Shown piece after piece: positions 19,413 to 28,215 of a stretch of DNA of 64,000 nt. The position numbers and the translations under genes were made by a program. Each line of letters opens with the position of its first letter. Positions within the stretch are counted from its first letter, which is position 1. This stretch comes from Burkholderia metallica (GTDB taxonomy: Bacteria > Pseudomonadota > Gammaproteobacteria > Burkholderiales > Burkholderiaceae): positions 1-64,000 of the forward strand of contig NZ_CADFDB010000005.1 in assembly GCF_902832845.1 (NCBI RefSeq), given 5' to 3'. The notes under the pieces were generated by a model. That model did no database searches and was not told the origin of the DNA. It saw nothing but the letters and a program-made list of their open reading frames with translations.

Positions 19413-20069
19413 ATGATCAATTTGTCGAAAGGCGGTCGCGTCAACCTGTCGAAGGAAGCGCCCGGCACGCAGAAATTCCGCATCGGTCTCGGTTGGGACG
19501 CGAACGCGACGGACACGGGCACGGATTTCGATCTCGACGTGTCGGTGTTCCTGTGCAAGTACGACGCGCAGAGCAATCCGAAGCTGATTTCCGATCAGCA
19601 CTTCGTGTTCTACAACAGCGAAGTGCGCACGATGGAGCGCAAGGAAACCTTCATCCAGCCGGGCGACGATTTCCCGAAGCGCGGGATGCCCGCGTCGAAG
19701 TGCCTGGGCGTCGTGCACAGCGGCGACAACCGCACGGGCAGCGGCGACGGCGACGACGAAGTGATCTTCATCGACGTGACGAAGCTCGCGGCCGACGTCG
19801 AGGAAATCTCGGTGGTCGTGACGATCGACCAGGCCGAAGCGCGTCGCCAGAATTTCGGGCAGGTTCGCAACAGCTACATCCAGATCGCCGACGAGGTATC
19901 GGGCGCGGTGATCGCGAAGTACACGCTCGAGGAGGACTTCTCGATGGAGACTTCGGTGCAGGTCGGTAGCTTCTATCGCCGCGACGGCCATTTCATGTTC
20001 AAGGCGGTCGGTGCCGGCTACAACCGTGGCCTCGGCGACTTCGTGCGCGCGTACGGCGGCGCGGTCTGA
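19413..20069 (+). CDS. terD: TerD-family stress protein
   Basis: A 218-residue calcium-binding-type protein. It shows the N-terminal INLSKGGRVNLSK, GLGWDAN, the signature TDFDLDVSVFLCK and GDGDDEVIFIDVTKL. The acidic clusters of the TerD domain are all present. ATG 19413 is chosen because the upstream extension (from 19359) is not family-like and AGAGG lies just upstream. Somewhat longer than the ~190 of enterobacterial TerD because of a C-terminal GSFYRRDGHFMFKAVGAGY extension. Cytosolic; role in tellurite, oxidative or membrane stress by family. Confidence 0.9.
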   Translation: MINLSKGGRVNLSKEAPGTQKFRIGLGWDANATDTGTDFDLDVSVFLCKYDAQSNPKLISDQHFVFYNSEVRTMERKETFIQPGDDFPKRGMPASKCLGVVHSGDNRTGSGDGDDEVIFIDVTKLAADVEEISVVVTIDQAEARRQNFGQVRNSYIQIADEVSGAVIAKYTLEEDFSMETSVQVGSFYRRDGHFMFKAVGAGYNRGLGDFVRAYGGAV

Positions 20070-20123
20070 CTGGCGGCAGCCCGGCGTGCGGAACACCGCC
20101 GTCGCGCCGGGCAGGAAGCAGCG

Positions 20124-21005
20124 ATGACGAATCCGTCCGACGAGCCCAAGCGGCTCGAGTTCGATACGACGCCCGAGCGCACGCCCGGGCGTCTTGCGTT
20201 CGACACACCGCCCGCGGCGGCCGCGCCGGTCGTGCCGGCGTCGCGCGCGCCCGAGCGGTCGGCGCCGCAGGCGCTCGATTTCGGGCCGACGCCCGCGCCC
20301 GACCGGGCCGTGCGCGCGGCGCCCGCCGACGCGATCGGTCGCGCGGTGTTCGGCGAATCGAACCACCCGCAGCTCGAAGCGTGCTTCCGCGCCGCACAGG
20401 CCCGCTTCCCGAATCTCTATCCCGACTACGCGCCGCGCATCGAGCGGCACATCCGGCAACTGGTGCCGCTCAAGCTCGCGACGGTCGCGACGATCGGCGA
20501 CGGCGCGCTGGAGACGGCGGGCAACCTCGTCGAAGCCGTCGCGGCGACGACGCGCGAATTCAACGAACTTGGAGCCGCCGACATGATGGCCGGCATGCTC
20601 GCGCAGGCAACGCGCAAGGCGGGCATGTTCGAGCGCTGGTTCGGCGCGGCGTCGGCGCACGTCGACTACCGGGCCGCGCTCGGCGCGCTCAAGCAGTCGC
20701 TCGGCTTCTTCCCGCGCCGTACCGAGGAACTCGCCGCGAAGGTTCGCCATGCGGAAGAAAACCTCGTGGTCGTGCTCGCGGCGCTGAGCGCGGTGTCGGA
20801 CGTCGTGCGCGCACCGGACGATGCCGGTGTCGAGCGCACGCTGTTCGACCGCCGCAACATCGTCGGGCAGGCGGTGCAGCAGATCCGCATGCAGCCGGCC
20901 CAACTGCGCGGGCTCGACGAGCGCGTGACCGATCTGCTGTCGCGCGCCGATCACCTGATGAACATCGTGCTGCCGGCGGCCCTGGCGGCGCGGCCGCCGC
21001 GCTGA
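20124..21005 (+). CDS. Tellurium-resistance-associated protein, function unknown
   Basis: A 293-residue protein closing the Ter cluster. The first ~75 residues are Pro/Ala-rich and low-complexity, with repeated (R)LxFDTxP motifs at residues 10, 23 and 49. They look like short linear interaction motifs. The rest (from about residue 80) is helical and resembles TelA-associated helical domains. No signal peptide or membrane segment. Context suggests a partner of TelA or TerD. I do not know an assigned activity. Confidence 0.7.
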   Translation: MTNPSDEPKRLEFDTTPERTPGRLAFDTPPAAAAPVVPASRAPERSAPQALDFGPTPAPDRAVRAAPADAIGRAVFGESNHPQLEACFRAAQARFPNLYPDYAPRIERHIRQLVPLKLATVATIGDGALETAGNLVEAVAATTREFNELGAADMMAGMLAQATRKAGMFERWFGAASAHVDYRAALGALKQSLGFFPRRTEELAAKVRHAEENLVVVLAALSAVSDVVRAPDDAGVERTLFDRRNIVGQAVQQIRMQPAQLRGLDERVTDLLSRADHLMNIVLPAALAARPPR

Positions 21006-21150
21006 GCGAACGGCACGAAGGGCGCGAACGCATGCGCTGTGGCCGCGCGTGCGTTCGCTGCACAGGCCGTGCTGCGTCACGTCATTTCGCGTGCACCGGC
21101 GCGAGTCTGCTATCTTCCCGGGCATCTCATCGCTTTCCCGCCGATTCTCC

Positions 21151-21771
21151 ATGACCGACCGCATCGTTGCCGCATTCGATTTCGACGGCACCATCACGAC
21201 GACCGACAGCTTTCGCCATTTCGTCCGCTATGCGGTCGGCACGCCGCGCTTCGCGTGGGCCGGGCTTCGCGCACTGCCGTGGATCGTCGCGATGAAGGCC
21301 GGGCTGCTGTCGCGCGGCGACGCGAAAGCGACCTTCGCGAAGTTCGCGTTCGGGCCGGTGCGCGAGGACGCGCTCGATGCGCAGGCGCGTACGTTCGTCG
21401 ACACCTATCTGCCGAGCCTCGTGCGTCCGGACATGCTCGAACGCATTCGCGAGCATCGGGCGCGCGGGCACGAAGTCGTGCTGGTGAGCGCATCGCCGTC
21501 GCTGTACCTGGAGAAGTGGGCGAAGACGGCCGGCTTCGACGCGGTGCTCGCGACACGGCTCGCGTTCGAGCGCGGCGTGTTCGCCGGGCGGCTCGACGGC
21601 GAGAACTGCTGGGGGCCGCAGAAGGTCGTGCGGCTGCGCGGGTGGTGGGGCGACCGGCCGCCGAAGCAGCTGTTCGCGTACGGCGACAGCCGCGGCGACA
21701 AGGAAATGGCCGAGCTCGCGAACTGGTCGTGGATCCGCGGGCAGGGGCCGATGCCGCCGATCGGCGAATGA
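21151..21771 (+). CDS. HAD-IB family phosphatase
   Basis: A 206-residue HAD hydrolase of subfamily IB (SerB / PGP-phosphatase-like). Motif I is FDFDGTITTTD (about residues 9-19), motif II is VLVSASPSLYL, and motif III-IV is FAYGDSRGDKEM. Start ATG 21151 puts motif I near the N-terminus; the longer frame from 21049 has no family resemblance. Substrate is not readable; phosphatidylglycerophosphate, phosphoserine or similar are possible. Convergent with the desaturase gene. Confidence 0.88.
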   Translation: MTDRIVAAFDFDGTITTTDSFRHFVRYAVGTPRFAWAGLRALPWIVAMKAGLLSRGDAKATFAKFAFGPVREDALDAQARTFVDTYLPSLVRPDMLERIREHRARGHEVVLVSASPSLYLEKWAKTAGFDAVLATRLAFERGVFAGRLDGENCWGPQKVVRLRGWWGDRPPKQLFAYGDSRGDKEMAELANWSWIRGQGPMPPIGE

Positions 21772-21789
21772 GCCGGTGCGCGGCCGGCG

Positions 21790-22899
21790 TTACGCGTCGG
21801 CCTGCGCGTTGTGCGTGCCGCGCGACGGGCGATCGCCGCCCCAGCGGTTCGCGCGCGCGAACGTGCCGACGTCGTTGAAGCGCACGCCGACTTCACGCAG
21901 CGCCGCATGCGCGGTGCGCGCGGTCAACTGGCGAATGTAGAACGGATCGCGCACCACGAAGTGATGGATCGCGTGCGTGCTGCCGAAGTTGAAGCAGAAC
22001 AACTGGAACGGCAGCATCCACCACGGGTTGAGTACCTGCGTCTGCTGGATCACGTTGCGCGAATCGATGTCGCCGAAGTAATGCATGTTCGAGCTGACGA
22101 AGTTGATGCAGAAGCTGCGCACGAAGTTCGGCCCGAGCCACACCACGGCCAGGAAGTCGACCACGCTCATCGCGCGTTCGACGACGGCCGGCACCGTCAC
22201 CGCGACGCCGAACGCATGCAGCGCGAACAGGCCGACGTGATAGACGATGAACGCATGCCACAGCACGTAATACACGTGACCGACCGGCATGTACGACGAT
22301 ACCTGCTCGACGCGCAGCTGCAGGCGCTCCGCCGGATCCTGCACCGGCTGCGCCGCCACGTACTGCTTCACCTTGCGGCGCATCGCGGCCGGCCGCAGCA
22401 CGATGGCGAGCATGCCGTCGGCGATCATCAGCAGGCGCTTCACGCCCCAGCGCTCGCCGTTGGTGATGCCGAATTCCTCGAGATCCGATTCGCCGCCCGA
22501 CACCTTGTGGTGGTGCAGGTGCATCCGCCGCCGCGTCCACGGATTGATCGTGCCGGGCCGCGTGAGCCAGCACAGCGCCATCATCAGGTGATAGGCCCAC
22601 GGCGTCTTCTTGAAGTACATCAGGTGGATCAGGTCGTGCTCGAGCTCGTGGATCAGCGACGTGACGAACGCGGCGAGCGGCAGCGCGACGTACCACGCGA
22701 TCGCGCCGCGCGCGTACAGCCACGCGATCGCGAGCATCGCGCTCACCGATACCGCCATCACGGTCGCGCCGACGAGGTTCTGGTTGTCGAGCAGCGGAAA
22801 GCGCGCGCGGATCGCGTCGCTCGCGGCGTTGACCTCGCGGCGGACGTACGCGACCTTGTCCGCGTCGTGGCGAAAGGCGGTTCGTGCGGGTTGGCTCAT
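21790..22899 (-). CDS. Fatty acid desaturase family protein
   Basis: A 369-residue membrane di-iron desaturase/hydroxylase. Histidine box 1 is HELEH (residues 84-88), box 2 is MHLHHHK (about 123-129) and box 3 is HAIHH near residue 308. Two pairs of hydrophobic segments surround them. Substrate is likely an acyl lipid or related hydrocarbon chain. ATG 22899 is used rather than 22950 because the 5' extension is not family-like. It is divergent from an AraC regulator, which may control it. Confidence 0.88.
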   Translation of the reverse strand: MSQPARTAFRHDADKVAYVRREVNAASDAIRARFPLLDNQNLVGATVMAVSVSAMLAIAWLYARGAIAWYVALPLAAFVTSLIHELEHDLIHLMYFKKTPWAYHLMMALCWLTRPGTINPWTRRRMHLHHHKVSGGESDLEEFGITNGERWGVKRLLMIADGMLAIVLRPAAMRRKVKQYVAAQPVQDPAERLQLRVEQVSSYMPVGHVYYVLWHAFIVYHVGLFALHAFGVAVTVPAVVERAMSVVDFLAVVWLGPNFVRSFCINFVSSNMHYFGDIDSRNVIQQTQVLNPWWMLPFQLFCFNFGSTHAIHHFVVRDPFYIRQLTARTAHAALREVGVRFNDVGTFARANRWGGDRPSRGTHNAQADA

Positions 22900-23103
22900 C
22901 GACCGGTGTCCTGCGGAAAGAGTGGGGCGCAATGCCGATGGGACAAGCATAGGCGCGCGCCGGGCTGCGCGCGAGGGCCGTGGGTGCCAATGGTGGTGTC
23001 ATTTCGGGCCGCGATGGCCGGCCCGCGCGCCTAGAGTCGCGCCCCGGTGTCATTGCGGGCCAGCGGCGCTACAATCCGCCGAAACCGCTCCGGAGTCCGC
23101 CGC
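22900..23103. promoter_or_regulatory. Divergent promoter region, desaturase / AraC regulator
   Basis: The 204-bp space between two oppositely directed starts must hold both promoters. It is GC-rich and I could not identify clear -10/-35 boxes or a convincing operator by eye. Confidence 0.5.
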
Positions 23104-24141
23104 ATGGCCCAGTCCGCCCCGGATGCCGCGCGCCAGCTGAACAAGGCGACGGTATCGTCCGCGTATGCGTTGTTCATGCTGATGCTGGCCGAGGAGCGCG
23201 GCATCGACGGCGGCCGCATTCTCGCCGGCTCGGGCGTCGAGCGCGAGCGGCTCGCGCAGCCCGATGCGCGCATCACGCCGCTGCAGCAGGCGGTGATCGT
23301 CTTCAACCTGCTCGAGGCGACGGGCGATCCGTCGATCGCGATCGAGATCGGCCTGCGCAGCAGCCTGACGAAAGCGGGGCTGATCGGCTTCGGGCTGATG
23401 AGCTGCGCGACGCTCGGCGAGGCGATCGCGCTCGGCATCCGCTACCTGCCGACCCGCGTGCCGTTCTTTTCGGTGCGGCTCGCGCAGCTCGACGGAATCG
23501 TCGACATCGACGTGCTCGAAGCGTTTCCGCTCGGCCGGCTGCGCCAGTTCGCGGTCGAGAACTTCCTGGTCGAGACGGCGATCCTGTTCAATTCGCTGCT
23601 GTATCCGGTGCCGGGGCGCACGCTGCGCTCGCGTGCCGAACTCCATTTCGAATGGCCCGAGCCGCCTTGGTTCGAGCGCTATCGCGCGCGGCTGCCGCGC
23701 TGCCATTTCGATGCGAGCGCGAACCGCATCCGCTGCGACGCCGCGCTGCTCAACGAACCGATCGGCACCGCGAACGCGCACACCGCACAGATGATCGTCC
23801 AGCAGTGCGAGGCCGAACTCGCGCGGCTCGGCTATGCGGAGAGCATCGTCGAGCGCGTGCGCAACCTGCTGATCTGCGGCGAGCGCGGTTATCCGTCGGT
23901 CGACGACGTCGCGCGCGAGCTGCACGTTTCGGCGCGCACGCTCAAGCGCAAGCTCGCCGAGTACGGCGCGACCTATTCGGCGCTGCTCGACGAGATCCGG
24001 CTGCGCGACGCGCTGCGATTGCTCGAAGGCACGCGGCTGCCGGTCGACGAGATCGCGGCGCGCGTCGGCTATACGGACCGCGCCAATTTCACGCGTGCGT
24101 TCAAGCGCTGGACGGGCGTCGCGCCGAGCGAGCGGCGCTGA
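23104..24141 (+). CDS. AraC-family transcriptional regulator
   Basis: A 345-residue regulator. The N-terminal ~220 residues form the arabinose-binding-like dimerisation domain of the OruR/ToxR-ArgR type (YALFMLMLAEERGIDGGRIL, DPSIAIEIGLRSSLTKAGLIGFGLMSCATLGEAI). The C-terminal AraC DNA-binding domain has two helix-turn-helix units: VDDVARELHVSARTLKRKLAEYG and VDEIAARVGYTDRANFTRAFKRWTG. Start ATG 23104 is preferred over 23047. Divergent from the desaturase, so it probably responds to a lipid-type ligand; this is inference. Confidence 0.9.
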   Translation: MAQSAPDAARQLNKATVSSAYALFMLMLAEERGIDGGRILAGSGVERERLAQPDARITPLQQAVIVFNLLEATGDPSIAIEIGLRSSLTKAGLIGFGLMSCATLGEAIALGIRYLPTRVPFFSVRLAQLDGIVDIDVLEAFPLGRLRQFAVENFLVETAILFNSLLYPVPGRTLRSRAELHFEWPEPPWFERYRARLPRCHFDASANRIRCDAALLNEPIGTANAHTAQMIVQQCEAELARLGYAESIVERVRNLLICGERGYPSVDDVARELHVSARTLKRKLAEYGATYSALLDEIRLRDALRLLEGTRLPVDEIAARVGYTDRANFTRAFKRWTGVAPSERR

Positions 24142-24202
24142 ACGCGGGCCTGCACCGGCCCGCATGATGTGCCGGCGGGATCATCTCGCACGTGCCGCTG
24201 CG

Positions 24203-25252
24203 TCAGACGATCGCGACCCAGTTCGCCCCGCGTCCGCCCGGCACGCGCGCGTGCGGCGTCAGCGTGCCGTCGTCCGGCGCGATCGCGTACACCGACACGT
24301 ATTCCGACTGTTCGCCGCAGGCGACGAGCCAGCGTCCCGACGGGTCGATCGCGAATCCGCGCGGCTGCGTTTCGGTGGCGGTCGCGTGCGCGGGTTCGAA
24401 CGTGCCGTCTTCGCCGCGGCGATAGCAGAGCAGGCGGCTCGACGTTCGCTCGCTGACGTAGGCGAAACGCTCGTCGGGCATCAGGTGCAGGTCGGCGGCC
24501 CAGACGGACGGCTCGGCGGGCGCGGGCGGCCGCGCATGGCCGTGCGCGAGTTCGGCGACGGCCGGATGGCGTGCGCTCACATGGGCATCGCCGAGCCGGC
24601 CGGTGTCGGTGTCGCGCGCGAACGTCGCGAGCGTGCCGTCGAATTCGCTGACGACGACGAGCGCGCGGCCGTCGCGCGCGAATCGCAGGTGACGCGGCCC
24701 GAACCCGGCCGGCACGCGCGTTTCGCCATGTTCGAGCGCGCGCACGCCGGCCGCATCCTCGACGAGCGCGAAGCTGAACACGCGATCCGAACCGAGCGAG
24801 CTGACGTACGTGAAACGGTTGTCCGGCGACACGATTACCGAATGCGCATTCGCGATGCCGGGCGCGACCTGCAGCGGCGTGCCGTCGCCGTCGCGCACGC
24901 GCGCGGCGTCGTAGAGGCTCAGCGAATTCCCGCCGTACGACGCGCCGAGCAGCCAGCGGCCGCTGCGGTCGAGCGACAGGTACGCATGGCTCGCGTCGAT
25001 CGCGGTCGCGCCGATACGCACGAGCGCGCCGGTGGCCGGTACGACGCGGAACGCGACGATCGTCGGCTGTTCGCCGCGCGTCGCGACGTAGAGGCGCGTG
25101 CGGTCGGCCTGCACGGCGATCGGCATCGCGACGTCGGCCGCGGCATGGCGGGCGAGCGGCGCGAGCGTGCCGTCGCCGGCGAGGGAGAACGTGGAGAGGT
25201 CGCCGTCGGCGGCATTCGAGACGACGACGGTCAGGCGGTCAGTGGTCGGCAT
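24203..25252 (-). CDS. Lactonase family protein (6-phosphogluconolactonase / YkgB type)
   Basis: A 349-residue seven-bladed beta-propeller lactonase. Repeated blade motifs include HAYLSLDRSGRWLLGASYGGNSLSLY, HSVIVSPDNRFTYVSSLGSDRVFSF and PRGFAIDPSGRWLVACGEQSEYVSVY. It has no signal peptide. The start overlaps the end of the upstream MFS gene by 14 bp, so the two are one operon. Probable role is hydrolysis of a sugar-acid lactone after uptake by the MFS protein. Confidence 0.88.
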   Translation of the reverse strand: MPTTDRLTVVVSNAADGDLSTFSLAGDGTLAPLARHAAADVAMPIAVQADRTRLYVATRGEQPTIVAFRVVPATGALVRIGATAIDASHAYLSLDRSGRWLLGASYGGNSLSLYDAARVRDGDGTPLQVAPGIANAHSVIVSPDNRFTYVSSLGSDRVFSFALVEDAAGVRALEHGETRVPAGFGPRHLRFARDGRALVVVSEFDGTLATFARDTDTGRLGDAHVSARHPAVAELAHGHARPPAPAEPSVWAADLHLMPDERFAYVSERTSSRLLCYRRGEDGTFEPAHATATETQPRGFAIDPSGRWLVACGEQSEYVSVYAIAPDDGTLTPHARVPGGRGANWVAIV

Positions 25253-26606
25253 GGCGGAGCATCGAAGCGTTCGTGAAAGAGGCGTCGGCCGGCAGGCCGC
25301 GCGGCGGGTCGCTGCGCCGGTGGGTGCGCGCGAACAGCGCGGCGACCGCGGCGACGAGCGAAGCGATCGCGAGCGCATACAGGCCGCCCGTGATCGAACC
25401 CGTATGTTGCTTCAGATAGCCGAAGGCCGTCGGCGCGACGAAGCCGCCGAGGTTGCCGACCGAGTTGATCAGCGCGATCACGGCCGCGGCCACGCGCGTG
25501 TCGAGATAGCCCTGCGGGATAGGCCAGAACAGCGACGACGCGGCCTTGAAGCCGAGCGCGGCGAAGCAGATCGACGCGAACGACCAGACCGGGTCGTGCG
25601 ACGTCGACGCGAACAGCCCGCATGCGGCAAGCACGAGTGCACACGCGAGCCAGCGCTGCGGATGCTTCCACTTCGACGACAGCACCGCGAAGCCGTACAT
25701 CGCGCCGATCGCGATCATCCACGGAATCGTGTTGTACAGGCCGACCTGGAAATCGGTGAGGCCGCCCATCTTGCGGATGATCGTCGGCAGCCAGAACGTG
25801 GCCGCGTAGATCGTCAGCTGGATCGAGAAGTACAGGAAGCAGAACAGCATGATCTGCGGATCGCGCAGCAGCGCGGTGGCGCGCACCGGCACGTTCGAGC
25901 GGACGTCGCGGGTCGCGCGTTCGTCGTCGAGCGCGTTCTGGAGCGCCGTGCGTTCTTCGGCCGTGAGCCACGTCGCGTCGCGGATGTGCGATTTGAGCAG
26001 CAGCCAGCTCGCGCCGCACAGCGCGACCGAGAACAGCCCTTCGATCAGGAACATCCATTGCCAGCCTTCGAGGCCGAAGCCGCGGATCGACAGCAGCGCG
26101 CCGGTCACGGGCCCGGACAGCACCGACGCGAACGCGGAGCCGCCGAGGAAGATCGCCATCGCCTTGCCGCGCTCCTGCGGCGGCAGCCATTGCGACAGGT
26201 ACAGCACGACGCCGGGGAAGAAGCCGGCCTCGGCCGCCCCGAGCAGGAAGCGCAGCGCGTAGAACGACGTGTCGTTCCACACGAACGCCATCGCGGCCGC
26301 GACGATGCCCCACGTCGCCATGATCCGGGCGAGCCAGACGCGCGCGCCGTAGCGCTGCATCAGCAGGTTCGACGGCACTTCGAACAGCGCATAGCCGACG
26401 AAGAACAGGCCGGCGCCGAGCCCGTACGCGGCCGCGCCGATGCCGATCGACGCTTCGAGGTGGCGATCGACGAAGCCGACGTTCACGCGATCGATGTAGT
26501 TCGCGATGAACATGATCAGCACGAGCGGCAGCACGTGCCATTTCACTTTCGAGACGGCGGAAGCGAGCGGGTCGCGTCCGGGCAGGGCGGGCGAGGGCGG
26601 GTTCAA
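25239..26606 (-). CDS. MFS transporter, anion:cation symporter (sugar-acid type)
   Basis: A 455-residue inner-membrane permease with 12 hydrophobic segments. The early FIANYIDRVNVGF motif and the GRGEAGFFPGVVLYLSQWLPPQERGKA-type signature between helices 4 and 5 are typical of ACS-family transporters for glucarate, galactarate, gluconate-like or tartrate-like acids. The central loop is hydrophilic (about residues 210-255). First gene of the operon with the lactonase. Two dyad elements upstream may be operators. Confidence 0.88.
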   Translation of the reverse strand: MNPPSPALPGRDPLASAVSKVKWHVLPLVLIMFIANYIDRVNVGFVDRHLEASIGIGAAAYGLGAGLFFVGYALFEVPSNLLMQRYGARVWLARIMATWGIVAAAMAFVWNDTSFYALRFLLGAAEAGFFPGVVLYLSQWLPPQERGKAMAIFLGGSAFASVLSGPVTGALLSIRGFGLEGWQWMFLIEGLFSVALCGASWLLLKSHIRDATWLTAEERTALQNALDDERATRDVRSNVPVRATALLRDPQIMLFCFLYFSIQLTIYAATFWLPTIIRKMGGLTDFQVGLYNTIPWMIAIGAMYGFAVLSSKWKHPQRWLACALVLAACGLFASTSHDPVWSFASICFAALGFKAASSLFWPIPQGYLDTRVAAAVIALINSVGNLGGFVAPTAFGYLKQHTGSITGGLYALAIASLVAAVAALFARTHRRSDPPRGLPADASFTNASMLRHADH

Positions 26607-26889
26607 GCGTGTCTCCGGTCGGGCGTCGGCGGACGGGGCGGTGGCGCGCGTCAGCGTCGGGGTGGCGATTTATGTAGTATGTCGTCGTACGACATGGTAC
26701 GCCTGAGCGTTGGCGGATGCGTCACGGGTTTACCCGGAATTTACCCAGATATCGGGGAATTCATGTGATATGTGGCTACACCATTCATGTCTGATGACGT
26801 ATGACATGAAATGTGTGTCGCGATCCGCCCGCATGGTGAGGCATCGGTCGTTGCGCAGCCCGTCCGGCGGCGGCCGTCGTCGCGATGCG
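26607..26889. promoter_or_regulatory. Upstream region of MFS-lactonase operon with two dyads
   Basis: The dyad at 26679-26695 has arms ATGTCGT and ACGACAT around CGT, with a perfect inner palindrome GTCGTACGAC. A second dyad at 26786-26808 has CATGTC and GACATG separated by 11 bases. Both lie upstream of the transporter start at 26606 and share ATGTC/GACAT half sites, as expected for a dimeric GntR-type or similar regulator. The regulator is not encoded next to it, unless it is the LuxR-type protein upstream. Confidence 0.6.
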
Positions 26890-28077
26890 CTATGCCATCG
26901 ATACGACGCTGTTGAGCAGCGTCTTCACCAGCACGGCCTGCCGCGTCGCGCCCGTCTTGGCGAAGATGCCGCGCAGGTGCGCGCGCGCTGTGTTCTTCGT
27001 GATGCCGGTCGCGGCGGCGGCCTCGTCGAGCGTGAGCCCGTCGACGAGCAGCAGCGCGATTTCGGTTTCCATCGGCGTGAGCCGGAACAGTCGATGCAGC
27101 ATGTCGCGCGACGTCTGCGGCGACGACGCCGGATCGCGGACGAATACCGCGACGGCCGGCCGGTGCCGGCGGTCCTCGGCACCGCGGTAGGGCGCGAGCG
27201 GGCGCAGCAGCACGCTCAGCGGCATCGCGCCGCCGGGGCGCGACAGCGTGGTGGCTTCGATGCGCGCGAGCGCGCCCGCGCGGAAATGCTCGAGCGTGGC
27301 CTGCAGCGCCTTCTGCAGCCGGCGCTCGTCGAGCGGGCACGACGCATGGAGCCGCTCCTGACGCACGCACAGCCCGTCCTGCTGCGCGATCAGCCGCTCG
27401 GCGATGCGGTTGCGCTTGATCACGCGGCCGTCCTCGTCGACGATCGCGGTGCCGACATCGAGCCGGTCGACGGTGCCCGCGTACAACGCACGTTCGGCAT
27501 CGAGCACGTCGAACGCCGCGTGCAGTTCGACCGCGCGCTGCAGGTGCGGCAGCAGCGTCGCGACCCGCGCGCGTTCGGCCGCGTCGAAATCGCGGCCGCC
27601 GTGCGCGCGGCTCACGAAGAACGCGCATTCGACGCCGCGTTCGCCGCGCAGGTTCGCGCCGAGGATGTAGCGCAGGTCGAGCGGCTGCAGGTACTGCCGG
27701 TAGAAATCGTGCGCGCGCCACGCGGTTTCGCCGAACAGCCGATCGGCCGTGAAGACGCGGCCGGGCGGCTGGTCGAGAAACGGGCACAGCGCGTAGAACT
27801 GCTGGCTGTACGACGGCTCGCCTGGCAGCAGCGGGCCGTGTGCCGACGCGTTGATGATGAGCCCGTGCCGGGCGCCGCCCGGATTGCGCAGCACGAGCGT
27901 CGTGAAGCGCGCGTCGAGCCGCTCGCGTACCGCTTCGAGGAAGCCGGCCCATGGCGTCGCTTCCGACGGGCCCTGATAGACGAGCCCGAGCCACGCGCTG
28001 AGCTCGCGCGCCGTCCATGCGGCGTCGTCGAAGCCGTCGTGCGCGGCCGGCTCGCCGGGTGCCAGCGCGATGGGCAT
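26890..28077 (-). CDS. LuxR-type HTH transcriptional regulator
   Basis: A 395-residue regulator. The C-terminal LuxR/FixJ-type HTH starts at LTPMETEIALLLVDGLTLDEAAAATGITKNTARAHLRGIFAKTGATRQ (about residues 335-382). The N-terminal ~300 residues look like a sensory domain with an internal PAS-like segment (LDVGTAIVDEDGRVIKRNRIAERLI). No receiver domain and no autoinducer-domain signature are seen. ATG 28077 has AGGAGA 8-13 bases upstream. It lies 138 bp downstream of cysNC on the same strand, so it could regulate the sulfation locus or the MFS-lactonase operon. Confidence 0.85.
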   Translation of the reverse strand: MPIALAPGEPAAHDGFDDAAWTARELSAWLGLVYQGPSEATPWAGFLEAVRERLDARFTTLVLRNPGGARHGLIINASAHGPLLPGEPSYSQQFYALCPFLDQPPGRVFTADRLFGETAWRAHDFYRQYLQPLDLRYILGANLRGERGVECAFFVSRAHGGRDFDAAERARVATLLPHLQRAVELHAAFDVLDAERALYAGTVDRLDVGTAIVDEDGRVIKRNRIAERLIAQQDGLCVRQERLHASCPLDERRLQKALQATLEHFRAGALARIEATTLSRPGGAMPLSVLLRPLAPYRGAEDRRHRPAVAVFVRDPASSPQTSRDMLHRLFRLTPMETEIALLLVDGLTLDEAAAATGITKNTARAHLRGIFAKTGATRQAVLVKTLLNSVVSMA

Positions 28078-28215
28078 GCTCGTGTTCTCCTGGATCGGGA
28101 TGAAGGGTTCCCGAGCCAGCATACCGGCCGGCCGGCGGCCCGCGTCATCCGAACAGAGTAGGCGACGTGGGCAGGCGGGCAGGTGGGCAACGGCCGGGCT
28201 GGCCGCCTGCGGCGC

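Noticed and set aside
18213-21197. 994-codon open frame opposite the DUF475-TerD genes
   Set aside because: Composition (Arg, His, Asp, Glu) is typical of an antisense shadow of GC-rich genes; real products on the other strand are recognisable throughout.
22900-23103. Sigma-70 boxes in the desaturase/AraC gap
   Set aside because: Several weak matches, none with acceptable spacing; reported only as an undivided promoter region.
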